Shown: positions 12,661 through 20,581 of the stretch, in pieces | Layout: each line of letters begins with the position of its first letter | Position numbering within the stretch: the first letter of the stretch is position 1 | IMG/VR virus record: IMGVR_UViG_3300043449_001982 | Coordinates: 1 to 21,421 of that record | DNA length: 21,421 bases | Strand: one strand, 5' to 3' | From: a virus | Notes under the pieces: model-generated | What the model saw: only the letters and a program-made list of their open reading frames with translations | Told to the model about the DNA's origin: nothing | Databases searched by the model: none | Made by a program: the position numbers and the translations under genes

Positions 12661-13161
12661 ATGGCGAGCCATGCAGAGAACATCTTGGCAGCGATTGAAG
12701 CACAGATGGTTGCGACCGTGGGCGCTGCGCCTGCGAACCAGTCTGGCCGCACGCTGACCGGCGCCCAGGTCTTTGTTTACCCTCCACCGCAAGGCACCGC
12801 GCCCGCCGGGTTGTATCTGTTCATTGACTCTATGAGGATTGAACCTCAACACCTGACCGCCCACCTGATCACAGCTCAGATTGGGATCGGGTTCCGCTTC
12901 GCCGCGACTTCCAAGGCCCGTTCCGAGGTATATGTACAGACCCTCCGCCTGCTTCAAGACCTCCGCTATAGCCTTGACTTGAACAGGACCCTGGACGGAA
13001 GGGGGCCCGGCGTTGGAGGGGCCTGGGGCGATGTGACTGCGATCAATGTGACCACCACTGACAGCGCCCCGGGCGGAGCTGGGGCGGACGGTGGGGCCCT
13101 CGGCCTGGACGGTGCGATAGTGCTTCTGGCCACATGGAGGGAGCCAGCGGTTCCCACTTGA
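12661..13161 (+). CDS. putative tail terminator protein
   Basis: 166 aa, with GGGGGAAG a few bases before the ATG. The N-terminal helix (HAENILAAIEAQMVATVG), a YPPPQG turn, a strand pair (LYLFIDSMRI, ITAQIGIGFRF), a helix with YVQTLRLLQDLRYSL, and a final strand (AIVLLATWRE) give the alpha/beta order of tail terminators, which cap the tail tube as a hexamer. A Gly/Ala-rich loop (GGAGADGGALGLDG) lies near the end. Its stop codon is part of the -35 box of the following promoter. Confidence 0.6.
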   Translation: MASHAENILAAIEAQMVATVGAAPANQSGRTLTGAQVFVYPPPQGTAPAGLYLFIDSMRIEPQHLTAHLITAQIGIGFRFAATSKARSEVYVQTLRLLQDLRYSLDLNRTLDGRGPGVGGAWGDVTAINVTTTDSAPGGAGADGGALGLDGAIVLLATWREPAVPT

Positions 13162-13185
13162 CCCCCCACCCACTTCGGGTTAGCC
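13157..13185 (+). promoter_or_regulatory. putative leaderless late promoter for the tail operon
   Basis: CTTGAC (13157-13162) overlaps the previous TGA stop; then 17 nt, TTAGCC (13180-13185), 7 nt, ATG 13193, with no Shine-Dalgarno. This is the best match to the alphaproteobacterial -35 consensus. Confidence 0.55.
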
Positions 13186-13192
13186 CTTCCGC

Positions 13193-13981
13193 ATGAGCCT
13201 CTTGAGCGTCCCATCACTGACCCCGGCCACCTGGCAGTATCGGACGCCGATCACTGTTTACAGTGCGAGCACAACTACAGCCGACGTGGAAGTAGCCATA
13301 CCGGACGATTGGGATCTGTTCTGGAGCAACGTCCGGACCTCTGGCGAAGACATCCGGGTTACCACGTCAAATGGGACGACTCTGTCCACATTCGGGTTGA
13401 GCAGCTTCAACAAGACAAACCGGACCGGCACCATTCAGATTGACGCGGCATCCCTCCAGACCGGGGCCAACTGTTTTTGGCTCTACTGGGGCCATGCGAG
13501 CGCAGCCACGGCGGCCACGTCTCCAACCATTTCCGCCCCCGTGGCTGGCTACATTGAACTGTCCACGCCCGCCGGGCCAAGGGTCCTCCGGGCAGGCCAG
13601 CAACAGCCGCGGACCACCTCTTCAACCCTCGCCCCGATCTCCAAGGCGAAGGCCGATAAGGTCTATGTTTACGTCGTCCCCGACGACTTGAACGAACGCG
13701 CCGACCCTCATGGTCAGGTGACTGTCCTTGATGAGCTGGGCTATGTGACCTATGAATACCTCCGGGACGGGACCACGGCCGAGGCTTCAATGGTCGACGC
13801 GACGGCCACCCGGTTTGTTTCCCAGGGGACCGCAACTGAACAGCCCTCCGCTGTTATGGTCCTTTTCCAGGGCAGTCACGTGAATTCGACCGAGGGTATT
13901 CTGTCCATCACATACACAACCGCAAGGGGGGCCCGCCGGAATGTGCGCGGGTACTGCCTTGTCACTGACTACGGGATCTGA
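13193..13981 (+). CDS. DUF2341-like beta-sandwich protein, tail-associated
   Basis: 262 aa. Residues about 14-112 resemble a DUF2341 domain: WQYRTPITV, a VEVAIPDDW strand, GEDIRVTTSNGTTLSTFGL, NKTNRTGTIQIDAASLQTG, and FWLYWGHASA in place of the usual lyYGN motif. This domain is usually found in surface or carbohydrate-binding proteins. Residues 120-262 are a second beta-rich domain (KVYVYVVPDDLNERADPHG, YVTYEYLRDGTTAEASMV, ARGARRNVRGYCLVT). It has no signal peptide and no obvious enzyme site. The location between tail terminator and major tail protein is unusual for such a domain. It could decorate the tail tube or the head-tail junction. It has its own promoter-like site. Confidence 0.6.
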   Translation: MSLLSVPSLTPATWQYRTPITVYSASTTTADVEVAIPDDWDLFWSNVRTSGEDIRVTTSNGTTLSTFGLSSFNKTNRTGTIQIDAASLQTGANCFWLYWGHASAATAATSPTISAPVAGYIELSTPAGPRVLRAGQQQPRTTSSTLAPISKAKADKVYVYVVPDDLNERADPHGQVTVLDELGYVTYEYLRDGTTAEASMVDATATRFVSQGTATEQPSAVMVLFQGSHVNSTEGILSITYTTARGARRNVRGYCLVTDYGI

Positions 13982-13983
13982 CC

Positions 13984-14949
13984 ATGGCCACCTACACAGG
14001 GCTGGGCGCTTGCCTCCAGATTGGTGAAGAGTCGACCGCGGGAACCGCGGTTACCCCGACCCAGAAGATGCCGGTCATGGAAATTAGTTTCCGTGAGCCG
14101 AGCAATATCAAGCCTTCCGAGGTCCTTCCGACCACCAATACAACCTCGCCGCTGGCTTCGCGCTTCTTCCTGGGGTCGACCTCGGCGGAGGGCAAGTCTG
14201 TCCACCAGCTTGGCTACCACGGGATCGGTATGATCCTGGAAGCCATCATGGGCAGCGGTTCGGGCACTACAGGCCCCTCCGGCGGACTGTACACGCACAC
14301 ATACCCGCTCGGGAAGGACCAGCACGCGTACACCTGTGAGATTGTGCTTGGTTCCTCTGGCAACGCTGAACAGTTCGCGGGATGCTATGTCTCCGCCTTC
14401 GAGATGGTCTTCGAGGTGGACAAGGAGCCCATGGTTGAACTGACCTGGGTAGGGCACAAGTCGGAGGGCAGTCGGAGCACCGCAACCGGCTCTTTGACAG
14501 AGTCTACATCTGTTTCCTATCCTCTCACTTGGCACGCGCTCACCGCGCTGACCTGGAACTCCACCACCTACAAGGCCCGCAAGATCACGATCTCCGGCAA
14601 CAGGGGGATGACCCCACGCCACAAGCTCGGGACTGTCCGGACCCCGGCCGACATCTTGCCGGATTCGATGATGGAACTGTCCGCGACCGTCGAGTTTGAC
14701 TATGAAACGGACACTATCTGGACGGGCGCGCGGGCGGAGACATCTTCAGACCTGGCCTTCACCTTCACCTCCGGGTCCAGGACCTTTACGGTTACCCTGC
14801 ACAATTCCCGGGTCGAAGAAAACGAAATGTCTATCGCCTCGCAGGGGGTGATTCCATATTCGTACACCTTCCATCCCCGGCCGGACTCTACAGACCCCGG
14901 GATGTCGATCGTTGTCGTGAACACTCAATCATCCGCGATCGCGGCCTGA
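13984..14949 (+). CDS. major tail protein (tail tube)
   Basis: 321 aa. Begins with the tube-protein pattern: a short strand (TGLGACLQIGEESTAGTAVT), then PTQKMPVMEISF. The middle alternates strands and loops (AYTCEIVLG, AGCYVSAFEMVFEVDKEPMV), and the end carries TFTVTLHNSRVEENEMSIAS and YSYTFHPRPDS. It stacks as hexameric rings around the tape measure. It is placed directly before the chaperone and tape measure genes, as expected. It has no good Shine-Dalgarno; it starts 2 nt after the previous stop and may depend on coupled translation. Confidence 0.85.
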   Translation: MATYTGLGACLQIGEESTAGTAVTPTQKMPVMEISFREPSNIKPSEVLPTTNTTSPLASRFFLGSTSAEGKSVHQLGYHGIGMILEAIMGSGSGTTGPSGGLYTHTYPLGKDQHAYTCEIVLGSSGNAEQFAGCYVSAFEMVFEVDKEPMVELTWVGHKSEGSRSTATGSLTESTSVSYPLTWHALTALTWNSTTYKARKITISGNRGMTPRHKLGTVRTPADILPDSMMELSATVEFDYETDTIWTGARAETSSDLAFTFTSGSRTFTVTLHNSRVEENEMSIASQGVIPYSYTFHPRPDSTDPGMSIVVVNTQSSAIAA

Positions 14950-14955
14950 GCGAAC

Positions 14956-15462
14956 ATGAGCCTGAAAGCCGCCCTAAAGGCCAACAACTATGTGGACGCT
15001 GAAGTGGATGTGAACGGACTTCCGGTCACTTTCCGGGTTCGGCGGATGTCTGACCTCGACGTGGCAGCGATCATCTCGCTGTCCGCCCGAACCGCTGGGA
15101 TGGACGGAGACAAGGCCTGCCCGGTGAAGGCCAGCCAGATCGTGGACGGACTGAATGAGCGCAGGGTGATGGCCTTCGGCTATTTGATCGGCTTCAAGGC
15201 CAGAGATTCCGACTGTTTTGAATCCTTCGACAGCGTCGAAGAGTTGGCCGAAGTTCTGCCTATGGACGCCGTTGAGGAAATCCTGGGAGTGGCCCTCCGC
15301 TTTGCTGTCCAGCCTGGCAACCTGGCTGACAAGATCCTTAGGGAGGATGGCCAGACCATTCCGAAGTTTCGCAGACCGGGATCTGGTTCTGGTGGACAAA
15401 CTGGCCAGGCGGTACAAGCTCAGCCCTCTGGAAGTGCTGACCCTGGGCCCGAAGGAACTTAG
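14956..15462 (+). CDS. tail assembly chaperone, zero-frame product (gpG-like)
   Basis: 168 aa, helical. It is the short form of the chaperone that coats the tape measure protein during tail assembly. The residues up to about 138 (ending GQTIPKF) look well formed. The last 30 residues (RRPGSGSGGQTGQAVQAQPS...) are a low-complexity Gly/Gln/Ser tail, while the overlapping +1 frame encodes a folded helical segment. This is the usual sign of a programmed frameshift near the end of the first gene. It sits between tail tube and tape measure genes, the standard place. Confidence 0.8.
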   Translation: MSLKAALKANNYVDAEVDVNGLPVTFRVRRMSDLDVAAIISLSARTAGMDGDKACPVKASQIVDGLNERRVMAFGYLIGFKARDSDCFESFDSVEELAEVLPMDAVEEILGVALRFAVQPGNLADKILREDGQTIPKFRRPGSGSGGQTGQAVQAQPSGSADPGPEGT

Positions 15463-15541
15463 GACCTTGATGGAGGTGGCCCGCGCTGGTAGCAGGGCCG
15501 AGGCCGATGAGATTGACAAGGCGAAGAGGAGTAAACGGTGA
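14956..15541 (+). CDS. tail assembly chaperone, frameshifted long form (gpGT-like)
   Basis: Joining the zero frame through TTT 15367-15369 to the +1 frame at GCA 15371 gives about 194 aa: ...GQTIPKF followed by ADRDLVLVDKLARRYKLSPL and 36 more residues ending KAKRSKR. The downstream segment has a strongly helical, charged sequence and its own stop (15539-15541) overlapping the GTG of the tape measure gene. The likely slip site is TTT-C (15367-15370): the Phe tRNA can re-pair from UUU to UUC. A -2 slip would reach the same frame, and both types are known among phages, though -1 is commoner. The exact slip codon is inferred. Confidence 0.65.
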
Positions 15542-17817
15542 CCACCCCAGTCCGCTACGAACTGTCTGTCCAGGACCTGATGGGGCCCGCGCTGGCCTCT
15601 ATCGCGGCCGATGCGGGCAGGGCCGGGCAGTCCGTGGGTGTGCTACAGAGCGAAGCGCGCGGGCTTGACTCGATCGTCCGTTCAGTTGGTGCGTCCACCA
15701 CTGGGCTAAGCGCTGACCTCGCCAGGGTGTCCGCGACCGCTGTTAGCGCTTCATCTTCCTTTTCTGACCTCGGTGGCGCCATCGGAAGGATTGACGCGCC
15801 CACTGTTCAGACTGGCGGGATCGACAGCTTCGGAGATTCTGCGAAGAAGGCGGGGGGCTCTACCAAGGCATTTGGTGCGGCGCTGTCAGGTGTCGCTACA
15901 CAAATGCCGGATGTGATCTCCCAACTGTCCATGGGTGCGTCCCCCATACAGATCCTCATCCAACAGGGCTTGCAGGTTGTACAGTCTACCGAGGGCCTGG
16001 GCGCCGCTTTCTCCGCTATCGCTGGCCCTCTGGCTATCGCCACGGTCGCAGCAGCATCCCTGGGGACGGCCTATGTCGTCCTGAAGAACCACACAGAGGC
16101 CGCGGCCGAAGCCTCTGGCCGAGTGGTGGCCCGCGCGAACGAAGCGGCAACCGCCCTAAACAGAGCCCGGCAGGCGGTGATTGACACTTCGATGGCATGG
16201 GGCGCCTTCCAGGTGGGGGCGGAACAATCCGAGATTGACCTTGGCGTTCTGACTGGTCAGTTGGACAAATACAGCGTCACGGCCGACCGCCAGATCGTGA
16301 AGCTCGAAGAGCAGGCCCGGGCGGGGATTCTGGCGTCTTCCGTCCATGTCCAGTCGATCGGGCGACAGATTGACGCCAACAAGGACTTGATTCGTTCAGA
16401 AGCGCAGACGGTTCTGGAGAAGGAGAAGCTAAAACAGGCCAACGCCAAACTCCGCCAGGAGCAAGAAGCCGCTCAGAAGGTTCTTGATGAACGGTTGGGC
16501 GCCCTTGAAAAGGGCCGCCAAGTTATCCGCGACTCTGCCGAATACAGCCGGGAGTTGGCCGCCGAAGAGGATCGGCTTGCGAAGGCCAAGGACAGGACCT
16601 CCAAATCAACAGACCTTCAGGCCCAACGGGAACGGCTCCTGAACGAACTTCGCCAGGTTGCGCTACGGGGCCTCTCCGAAGAGCGGCGCCATTTGGCGGA
16701 GCTTCAACAAGAACTGGCAAGCCTGGCCGAAGAATCCAGCAAATTGGGGATCGGCGCTGAACAGACCGCAGCGGCCTTCAAGCAACTGGGCGTTGAAATC
16801 CTGGCTGCATCCAACGCGGTGGAGCTTGCCGCAACTTCCCAAGAGTTTGACAGTTGGGCCGCTGGACTGGTTAAACAGACCCAGATGGGAACCGATGCCC
16901 TGGCCGGGTTCTATTCGACCCTGTCGAGAACGGTCCCGGCCCCTGCATTGTCGGCGCTTGACCAGTTGACGATCGCAGAGATCGAGCTTGAGGCGGCGCA
17001 GGCCCGGGGCATTGTTACCGCCGGACAGGCGGAAGAAGCGATGTCGTCTCTGGCCTCTGCCCGCGAACAGTTGGCCAAGTCCAGTCGGCTCGAACTGACC
17101 ACGGGGATTATCTCCTCTGTGTCTGGTGGGGCGGGGACAGCGATTCAGACCGGACTGACCGCCCTGGGGGCATCTTCGGGAGTTGTCGGCGCCGCGGGCG
17201 CAGCGGTCGGACTGCTCAACTCCTCCGCATCTGGTGATCTCGCTGAGAACTTCCTGGGCTCCTTCAAGGCGCTTGGTGATGGCCTGCGCAACCTCCCCGG
17301 TGAGCTGGGCGAGATTCTGAAGGGAGTCTTGAACGGTCTGCCCTCGATTCTGTCCAAGGGTATCCCCGCATTTACAGAGGCCCTTGTTGCCGCTGTTCCT
17401 GCTCTGCTCGGCGCCATCCTGAACCCCGAACTGTGGGTGAACCTGACACAGGCCCTCGCCCGCGGTGTGTTCAACGCTGGCAAACTCATTGTTCAGGGTC
17501 TGGCCGATGCGGTCCGCGCCCTGCTTTCCCGCGACTTCTGGAGGGATGTCGGCCGCTCCCTGGTAGATGCCTTGATTGATCTGATCACTGGCAAGTCCAG
17601 GAGGGAGGCCAGAAGGGAGGACAGGGCAAGCGGTAGGAATGAACAGTCCGGCGCTTCCTCTTCGCCCAGGTATGCGCAGCAAGGCTCCACCTCCCGCCAG
17701 TCTGGGCAGAGTCAAAGCGGCGCCCTGATCGTCAACGTCGGAGGGTCCATGCTCGGGAACGCCCGGGACCTTGAACGGTCGATGAAAAGCGCCCGCAGGC
17801 GCGGAGCTTTGATCTGA
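15538..17817 (+). CDS. tape measure protein
   Basis: 759 aa from GTG 15538, overlapping the chaperone stop (GTGA). It sets tail length and is ejected with the DNA. Residues 110-150 (FGAALSGVATQMPDVISQLS ... QILIQQGLQVVQ) match the tape-measure family core, followed by a hydrophobic helix (about 155-183). Residues about 265-410 are a long charged coiled coil with heptad spacing. Residues about 515-690 are Gly/Ala-rich and hydrophobic with two or three possible membrane-inserting helices, and the end is basic and Ser/Gln-rich. At roughly 1.5 angstrom per residue, the tail would be about 110-115 nm. No lysozyme-like domain is seen. Confidence 0.92.
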   Translation: MTTPVRYELSVQDLMGPALASIAADAGRAGQSVGVLQSEARGLDSIVRSVGASTTGLSADLARVSATAVSASSSFSDLGGAIGRIDAPTVQTGGIDSFGDSAKKAGGSTKAFGAALSGVATQMPDVISQLSMGASPIQILIQQGLQVVQSTEGLGAAFSAIAGPLAIATVAAASLGTAYVVLKNHTEAAAEASGRVVARANEAATALNRARQAVIDTSMAWGAFQVGAEQSEIDLGVLTGQLDKYSVTADRQIVKLEEQARAGILASSVHVQSIGRQIDANKDLIRSEAQTVLEKEKLKQANAKLRQEQEAAQKVLDERLGALEKGRQVIRDSAEYSRELAAEEDRLAKAKDRTSKSTDLQAQRERLLNELRQVALRGLSEERRHLAELQQELASLAEESSKLGIGAEQTAAAFKQLGVEILAASNAVELAATSQEFDSWAAGLVKQTQMGTDALAGFYSTLSRTVPAPALSALDQLTIAEIELEAAQARGIVTAGQAEEAMSSLASAREQLAKSSRLELTTGIISSVSGGAGTAIQTGLTALGASSGVVGAAGAAVGLLNSSASGDLAENFLGSFKALGDGLRNLPGELGEILKGVLNGLPSILSKGIPAFTEALVAAVPALLGAILNPELWVNLTQALARGVFNAGKLIVQGLADAVRALLSRDFWRDVGRSLVDALIDLITGKSRREARREDRASGRNEQSGASSSPRYAQQGSTSRQSGQSQSGALIVNVGGSMLGNARDLERSMKSARRRGALI

Positions 17818-18650
17818 TGGGAACGCCCACATTTTATTGGTATCCGAACCAAAACGGTGGACCGTCCAGCGTCGACCTGGGCGAAGAGTTGAGCGATCTC
17901 CCCGTTCAAGCCGAGGTCATCGGCGAGCCCTCGCCCCTTCCCGGCCATGGGGTCGTGGCCCTGGGCATTGTCCACCGCATCGAGATCGTTCTAGAGGACT
18001 TCGGCTCAGGAACCAACGGAACCCTTGCAGCACAACTTGAACCGATGATCGCTCACCTTCAAGTCGGTGGGCTGGTCGGGTTCGGGCGCGACTCTGCGAA
18101 GCTCTTCGCAGCCCGTCTCCCCAGGAGGCCGACCGCTGGCACAACTACGATCCGGCCTTTGTCCAACATTTTCACCAGTTGGAACGCGTCGGCCGCACTC
18201 GCGGACAATGATCGGATCATCCTGGAGGAGCCGTTCCCTGGGCACCGTCGGGAATATGTCCAAGTGAACGGGACACCTTCCGCTACTGCGATCGTTTTGG
18301 ACTCGCCCGGCACCGTTTACGCTTATGAAACGCCACCCATCGCCAGATACGAAGACTTCTGGCCGGTGCTCTACCTCGACCCGAAGGCAGACCCAGGGGG
18401 AATCCTGACCAGTGAACGGAGGCGCATTTGGACTCTCCGCCTCCCCCTCATCTGGTCGCCAAATCTGGCTACGTCGCTGTGGCGCCCCCCTGGTGTGGCC
18501 TTCCCTTCGCTGGATACGGTTGGCCTGACTGTACTGAGGAGCGGGACCGTTCACCAGGGCGCGACCCTTGAAAGCGCGGTCAGGCCCAGGGTTTCCCGGA
18601 GTCTGTTGATGGGAGGGCCCAGGATTCATAATCGCGGGTGGATTTCCTGA
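17817..18650 (+). CDS. putative distal tail / minor tail protein
   Basis: 277 aa, ATG 17817 overlapping the tape measure stop (TGATG). It is the first gene after the tape measure, where the distal tail protein that starts baseplate assembly usually lies. The N-terminal half has a strand-rich pattern (RIEIVLEDFG, then a helix LAAQLEPMIAHLQVG), which could match the N-terminal domain of such proteins. The C-terminal part holds LYLDPKADPGG and RIWTLRLPLIWS. No motif fixes the family, so the role depends on gene order. It overlaps the next gene by the TGATG signal. Confidence 0.6.
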   Translation: MGTPTFYWYPNQNGGPSSVDLGEELSDLPVQAEVIGEPSPLPGHGVVALGIVHRIEIVLEDFGSGTNGTLAAQLEPMIAHLQVGGLVGFGRDSAKLFAARLPRRPTAGTTTIRPLSNIFTSWNASAALADNDRIILEEPFPGHRREYVQVNGTPSATAIVLDSPGTVYAYETPPIARYEDFWPVLYLDPKADPGGILTSERRRIWTLRLPLIWSPNLATSLWRPPGVAFPSLDTVGLTVLRSGTVHQGATLESAVRPRVSRSLLMGGPRIHNRGWIS

Positions 18651-20179
18651 TGGCATGGTCCCCTGACTTCGTCGAGGCCCTGGCCGCCCCGTCCCTCAAG
18701 TTGGTCTTCAGGGCTAAGATCCGCCGTCACTTCAAGGAGCCGGAAGCGGACTCCTCCCCTCTGGTTCTGTTTTCCATCCCTGGGATGGGTGATGACGAAC
18801 TCTACATCCGGGAGGTCCGGGTAGAGGGTAGCACCCTGCGGACAGATGACTGGTCATCCGACACGGGCGGCGCGGAGATTGTCCTTTACGGTCCTGGGAG
18901 CGGCCGGAACCTGACCCGGAGGGCCTTGCGGGGTTCCATCCTGGAGGTGGATGTCAGCGCGAACGGTTCAGGCTTCGAGCGCATCTTCCTTGGGATGCTC
19001 GACGGGGACGCGCTTAGCTACAACGCTGGACAGTGGACAATCAGGGCGGCGTCGATGCTCGGCGCCCTCCGTTGTAGGCTTGACGCTGAAAACTACGGGT
19101 CTGCCTACCTCTTCCATCTGGACGAAGACGAAGGCAACACCTATCCGGTGAACGGTACACTCTGGACCCCAGCCGATGACCCCCTTGGGGTTGATGACAC
19201 CACAGGATTCCAGTACAGTGAAGACAGCTCCGGTAACATCCTGGGCGCGGTTCTGATCCAGGTGGGCGAAAGCGGGGAGCCCTTCGTCATCACCTACACC
19301 GGTCTGACCTCTTCTGAATTCTCAGGTCTGACCACTGGGGTCATGGACACCCTGGCCCTCAACCTGATCGACTCTAACGATATTCGGGTCAAGTCGGTTG
19401 CATACTTGTACGGTCATCCGATCACGGTGGCTCTTCGGATCTTGACCTCGACAGGGACGCCCAGCGCTTCCAGGTCGCTCGACATCTATCCCCGGGAGTG
19501 GGGTCTATCTATCCCTGTCGACCTATTCGACGTGACAGACTCAACCGCTCACCGTCAAGCCTGCCCCAGCCTCATCTGGGAGAGCATCGTAGACGAAGAG
19601 ACAGACGACGCTCTTTCTTGGTTGTCCGGGTGGCTCAGTCCGGGCGGGTTCTTCCTGACTGTGCGCCAAGGATGCCTAACTGTCCGCGCCGCATCTGACC
19701 CGATGGCGCCCTACCTGGGCTTTGTCTTCACCGTCCAGGACTCTGACCTTTTGGCCCTCCCGTCCTGGGCATCGTACAATGAAGGCCAGGAAGCCGAATA
19801 TGTGACCGTTCTGGTCACATCGGTAGCCGTGGCCGGGACCACTTCCCCGCCCAGGTCCATCCCCTTTGTTTACCGTCGGGACATTGACCAGTCTGGCAGG
19901 CTCTACACGGGGGAGACAGACGAGGCTGAACGGGTGATGGCGCAACTGCGCAGCTATTACACCAGAGTCGCGGAGGTCTATACCGTAACGGTCGGCCTCC
20001 GCTTCGCGGCTCTTGCCCCGGGAGATCACGGCCGGCTCTACTTCACCGCACCGTCCAGGACTGCCGGGATTGACCAGTTGGACGGACGCCCGGCTATGGT
20101 TAGTTCCGTTAGCGTTGATTGGATGGCGGGCGCGGTTGAGCTTACCTTGCTCGCCTTCCCGGAGGATGAACTCCTGTGA
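18650..20179 (+). CDS. putative tail hub / tail-associated structural protein
   Basis: 509 aa when started at ATG 18650, which overlaps the previous stop. A GTG at 18638 would add four residues and is less likely. Residues 20-115 are beta-rich (LVLFSIPGMGDDELYIREVR, ILEVDVSANGSGFERIFLGM). Residues about 255-300 contain VALRILTSTGTPSASRSLDI, like the segment in hub proteins that precedes the receptor-binding part. The end (DQLDGRPAMVSSVSVDWMAG) reads like the closing strand of a hub domain. It is expected to bind the distal tail protein and carry the fibres. It has no recognisable peptidase motif. Confidence 0.6.
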   Translation: MAWSPDFVEALAAPSLKLVFRAKIRRHFKEPEADSSPLVLFSIPGMGDDELYIREVRVEGSTLRTDDWSSDTGGAEIVLYGPGSGRNLTRRALRGSILEVDVSANGSGFERIFLGMLDGDALSYNAGQWTIRAASMLGALRCRLDAENYGSAYLFHLDEDEGNTYPVNGTLWTPADDPLGVDDTTGFQYSEDSSGNILGAVLIQVGESGEPFVITYTGLTSSEFSGLTTGVMDTLALNLIDSNDIRVKSVAYLYGHPITVALRILTSTGTPSASRSLDIYPREWGLSIPVDLFDVTDSTAHRQACPSLIWESIVDEETDDALSWLSGWLSPGGFFLTVRQGCLTVRAASDPMAPYLGFVFTVQDSDLLALPSWASYNEGQEAEYVTVLVTSVAVAGTTSPPRSIPFVYRRDIDQSGRLYTGETDEAERVMAQLRSYYTRVAEVYTVTVGLRFAALAPGDHGRLYFTAPSRTAGIDQLDGRPAMVSSVSVDWMAGAVELTLLAFPEDELL

Positions 20180-20535
20180 GTGTACGGACCCGCTTTCAGC
20201 CCCCATCACCCCGCAAGCCCAGGGGGGCCGGCGAACTGTTCATAGATGCGTTGACCGGACTGGTCGGCATTGTCACTACGGCCGGGCGGAGGGTCATCGA
20301 GCGCCCCAGGCTTTACCAGCAGGAGGCGGCCTATACCTCCCTGGCCCCAGGTGGACAAACCGAGATTTCTTTGTCCCCCCTCGCAGACGTGGCCAATGGG
20401 ACGTGGATTGTCTTCGTCGACGGCGCGCCCCTTCTGGCCGCAGCCTACACAATCACCCTCAACAAGGTCACCTTGGTAACCCCGTTGACCACTGGCCAGA
20501 TTGTTCAGATCCGCTACCAAAGCAGGACCGCTTGA
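20176..20535 (+). CDS. hypothetical small tail-tip protein
   Basis: 119 aa from GTG 20176, overlapping the hub gene stop (GTGA). The first 20 residues are basic and Pro-rich. A helix (GELFIDALTGLVGIVTTAGR) is followed by a beta-strand region (TEISLSPLADVANGTWIVFV, ITLNKVTLVTPL, IVQIRYQSR), which suggests a small beta-barrel or sandwich domain such as those of phage tail fibres. The family is unknown to me. Its TGA is part of the next putative -35 box. Confidence 0.55.
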   Translation: MSVRTRFQPPSPRKPRGAGELFIDALTGLVGIVTTAGRRVIERPRLYQQEAAYTSLAPGGQTEISLSPLADVANGTWIVFVDGAPLLAAAYTITLNKVTLVTPLTTGQIVQIRYQSRTA

Positions 20536-20559
20536 CATCGGGCCTTGTCCGAGTTAAGC
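20531..20559 (+). promoter_or_regulatory. putative late promoter for the fibre genes
   Basis: CTTGAC (20531-20536) overlaps the previous stop; then 17 nt and TTAAGC (20554-20559). Unlike the other four sites, 22 nt separate it from ATG 20582 and a GGAG lies 5 nt before the ATG, so this message would have a short normal leader. Confidence 0.45.
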
Positions 20560-20581
20560 ACCCTTCACCGCTGGAGACTCG

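Noticed and set aside
13984-17830. Further leaderless promoters before the tail tube, chaperone and distal tail genes
   Set aside because: I checked the expected positions 12-13 nt before ATG 13984, 14956 and 17817. No CTTG-N17-TTAGC-like pair is present. These starts overlap or closely follow the previous stop and are probably coupled.
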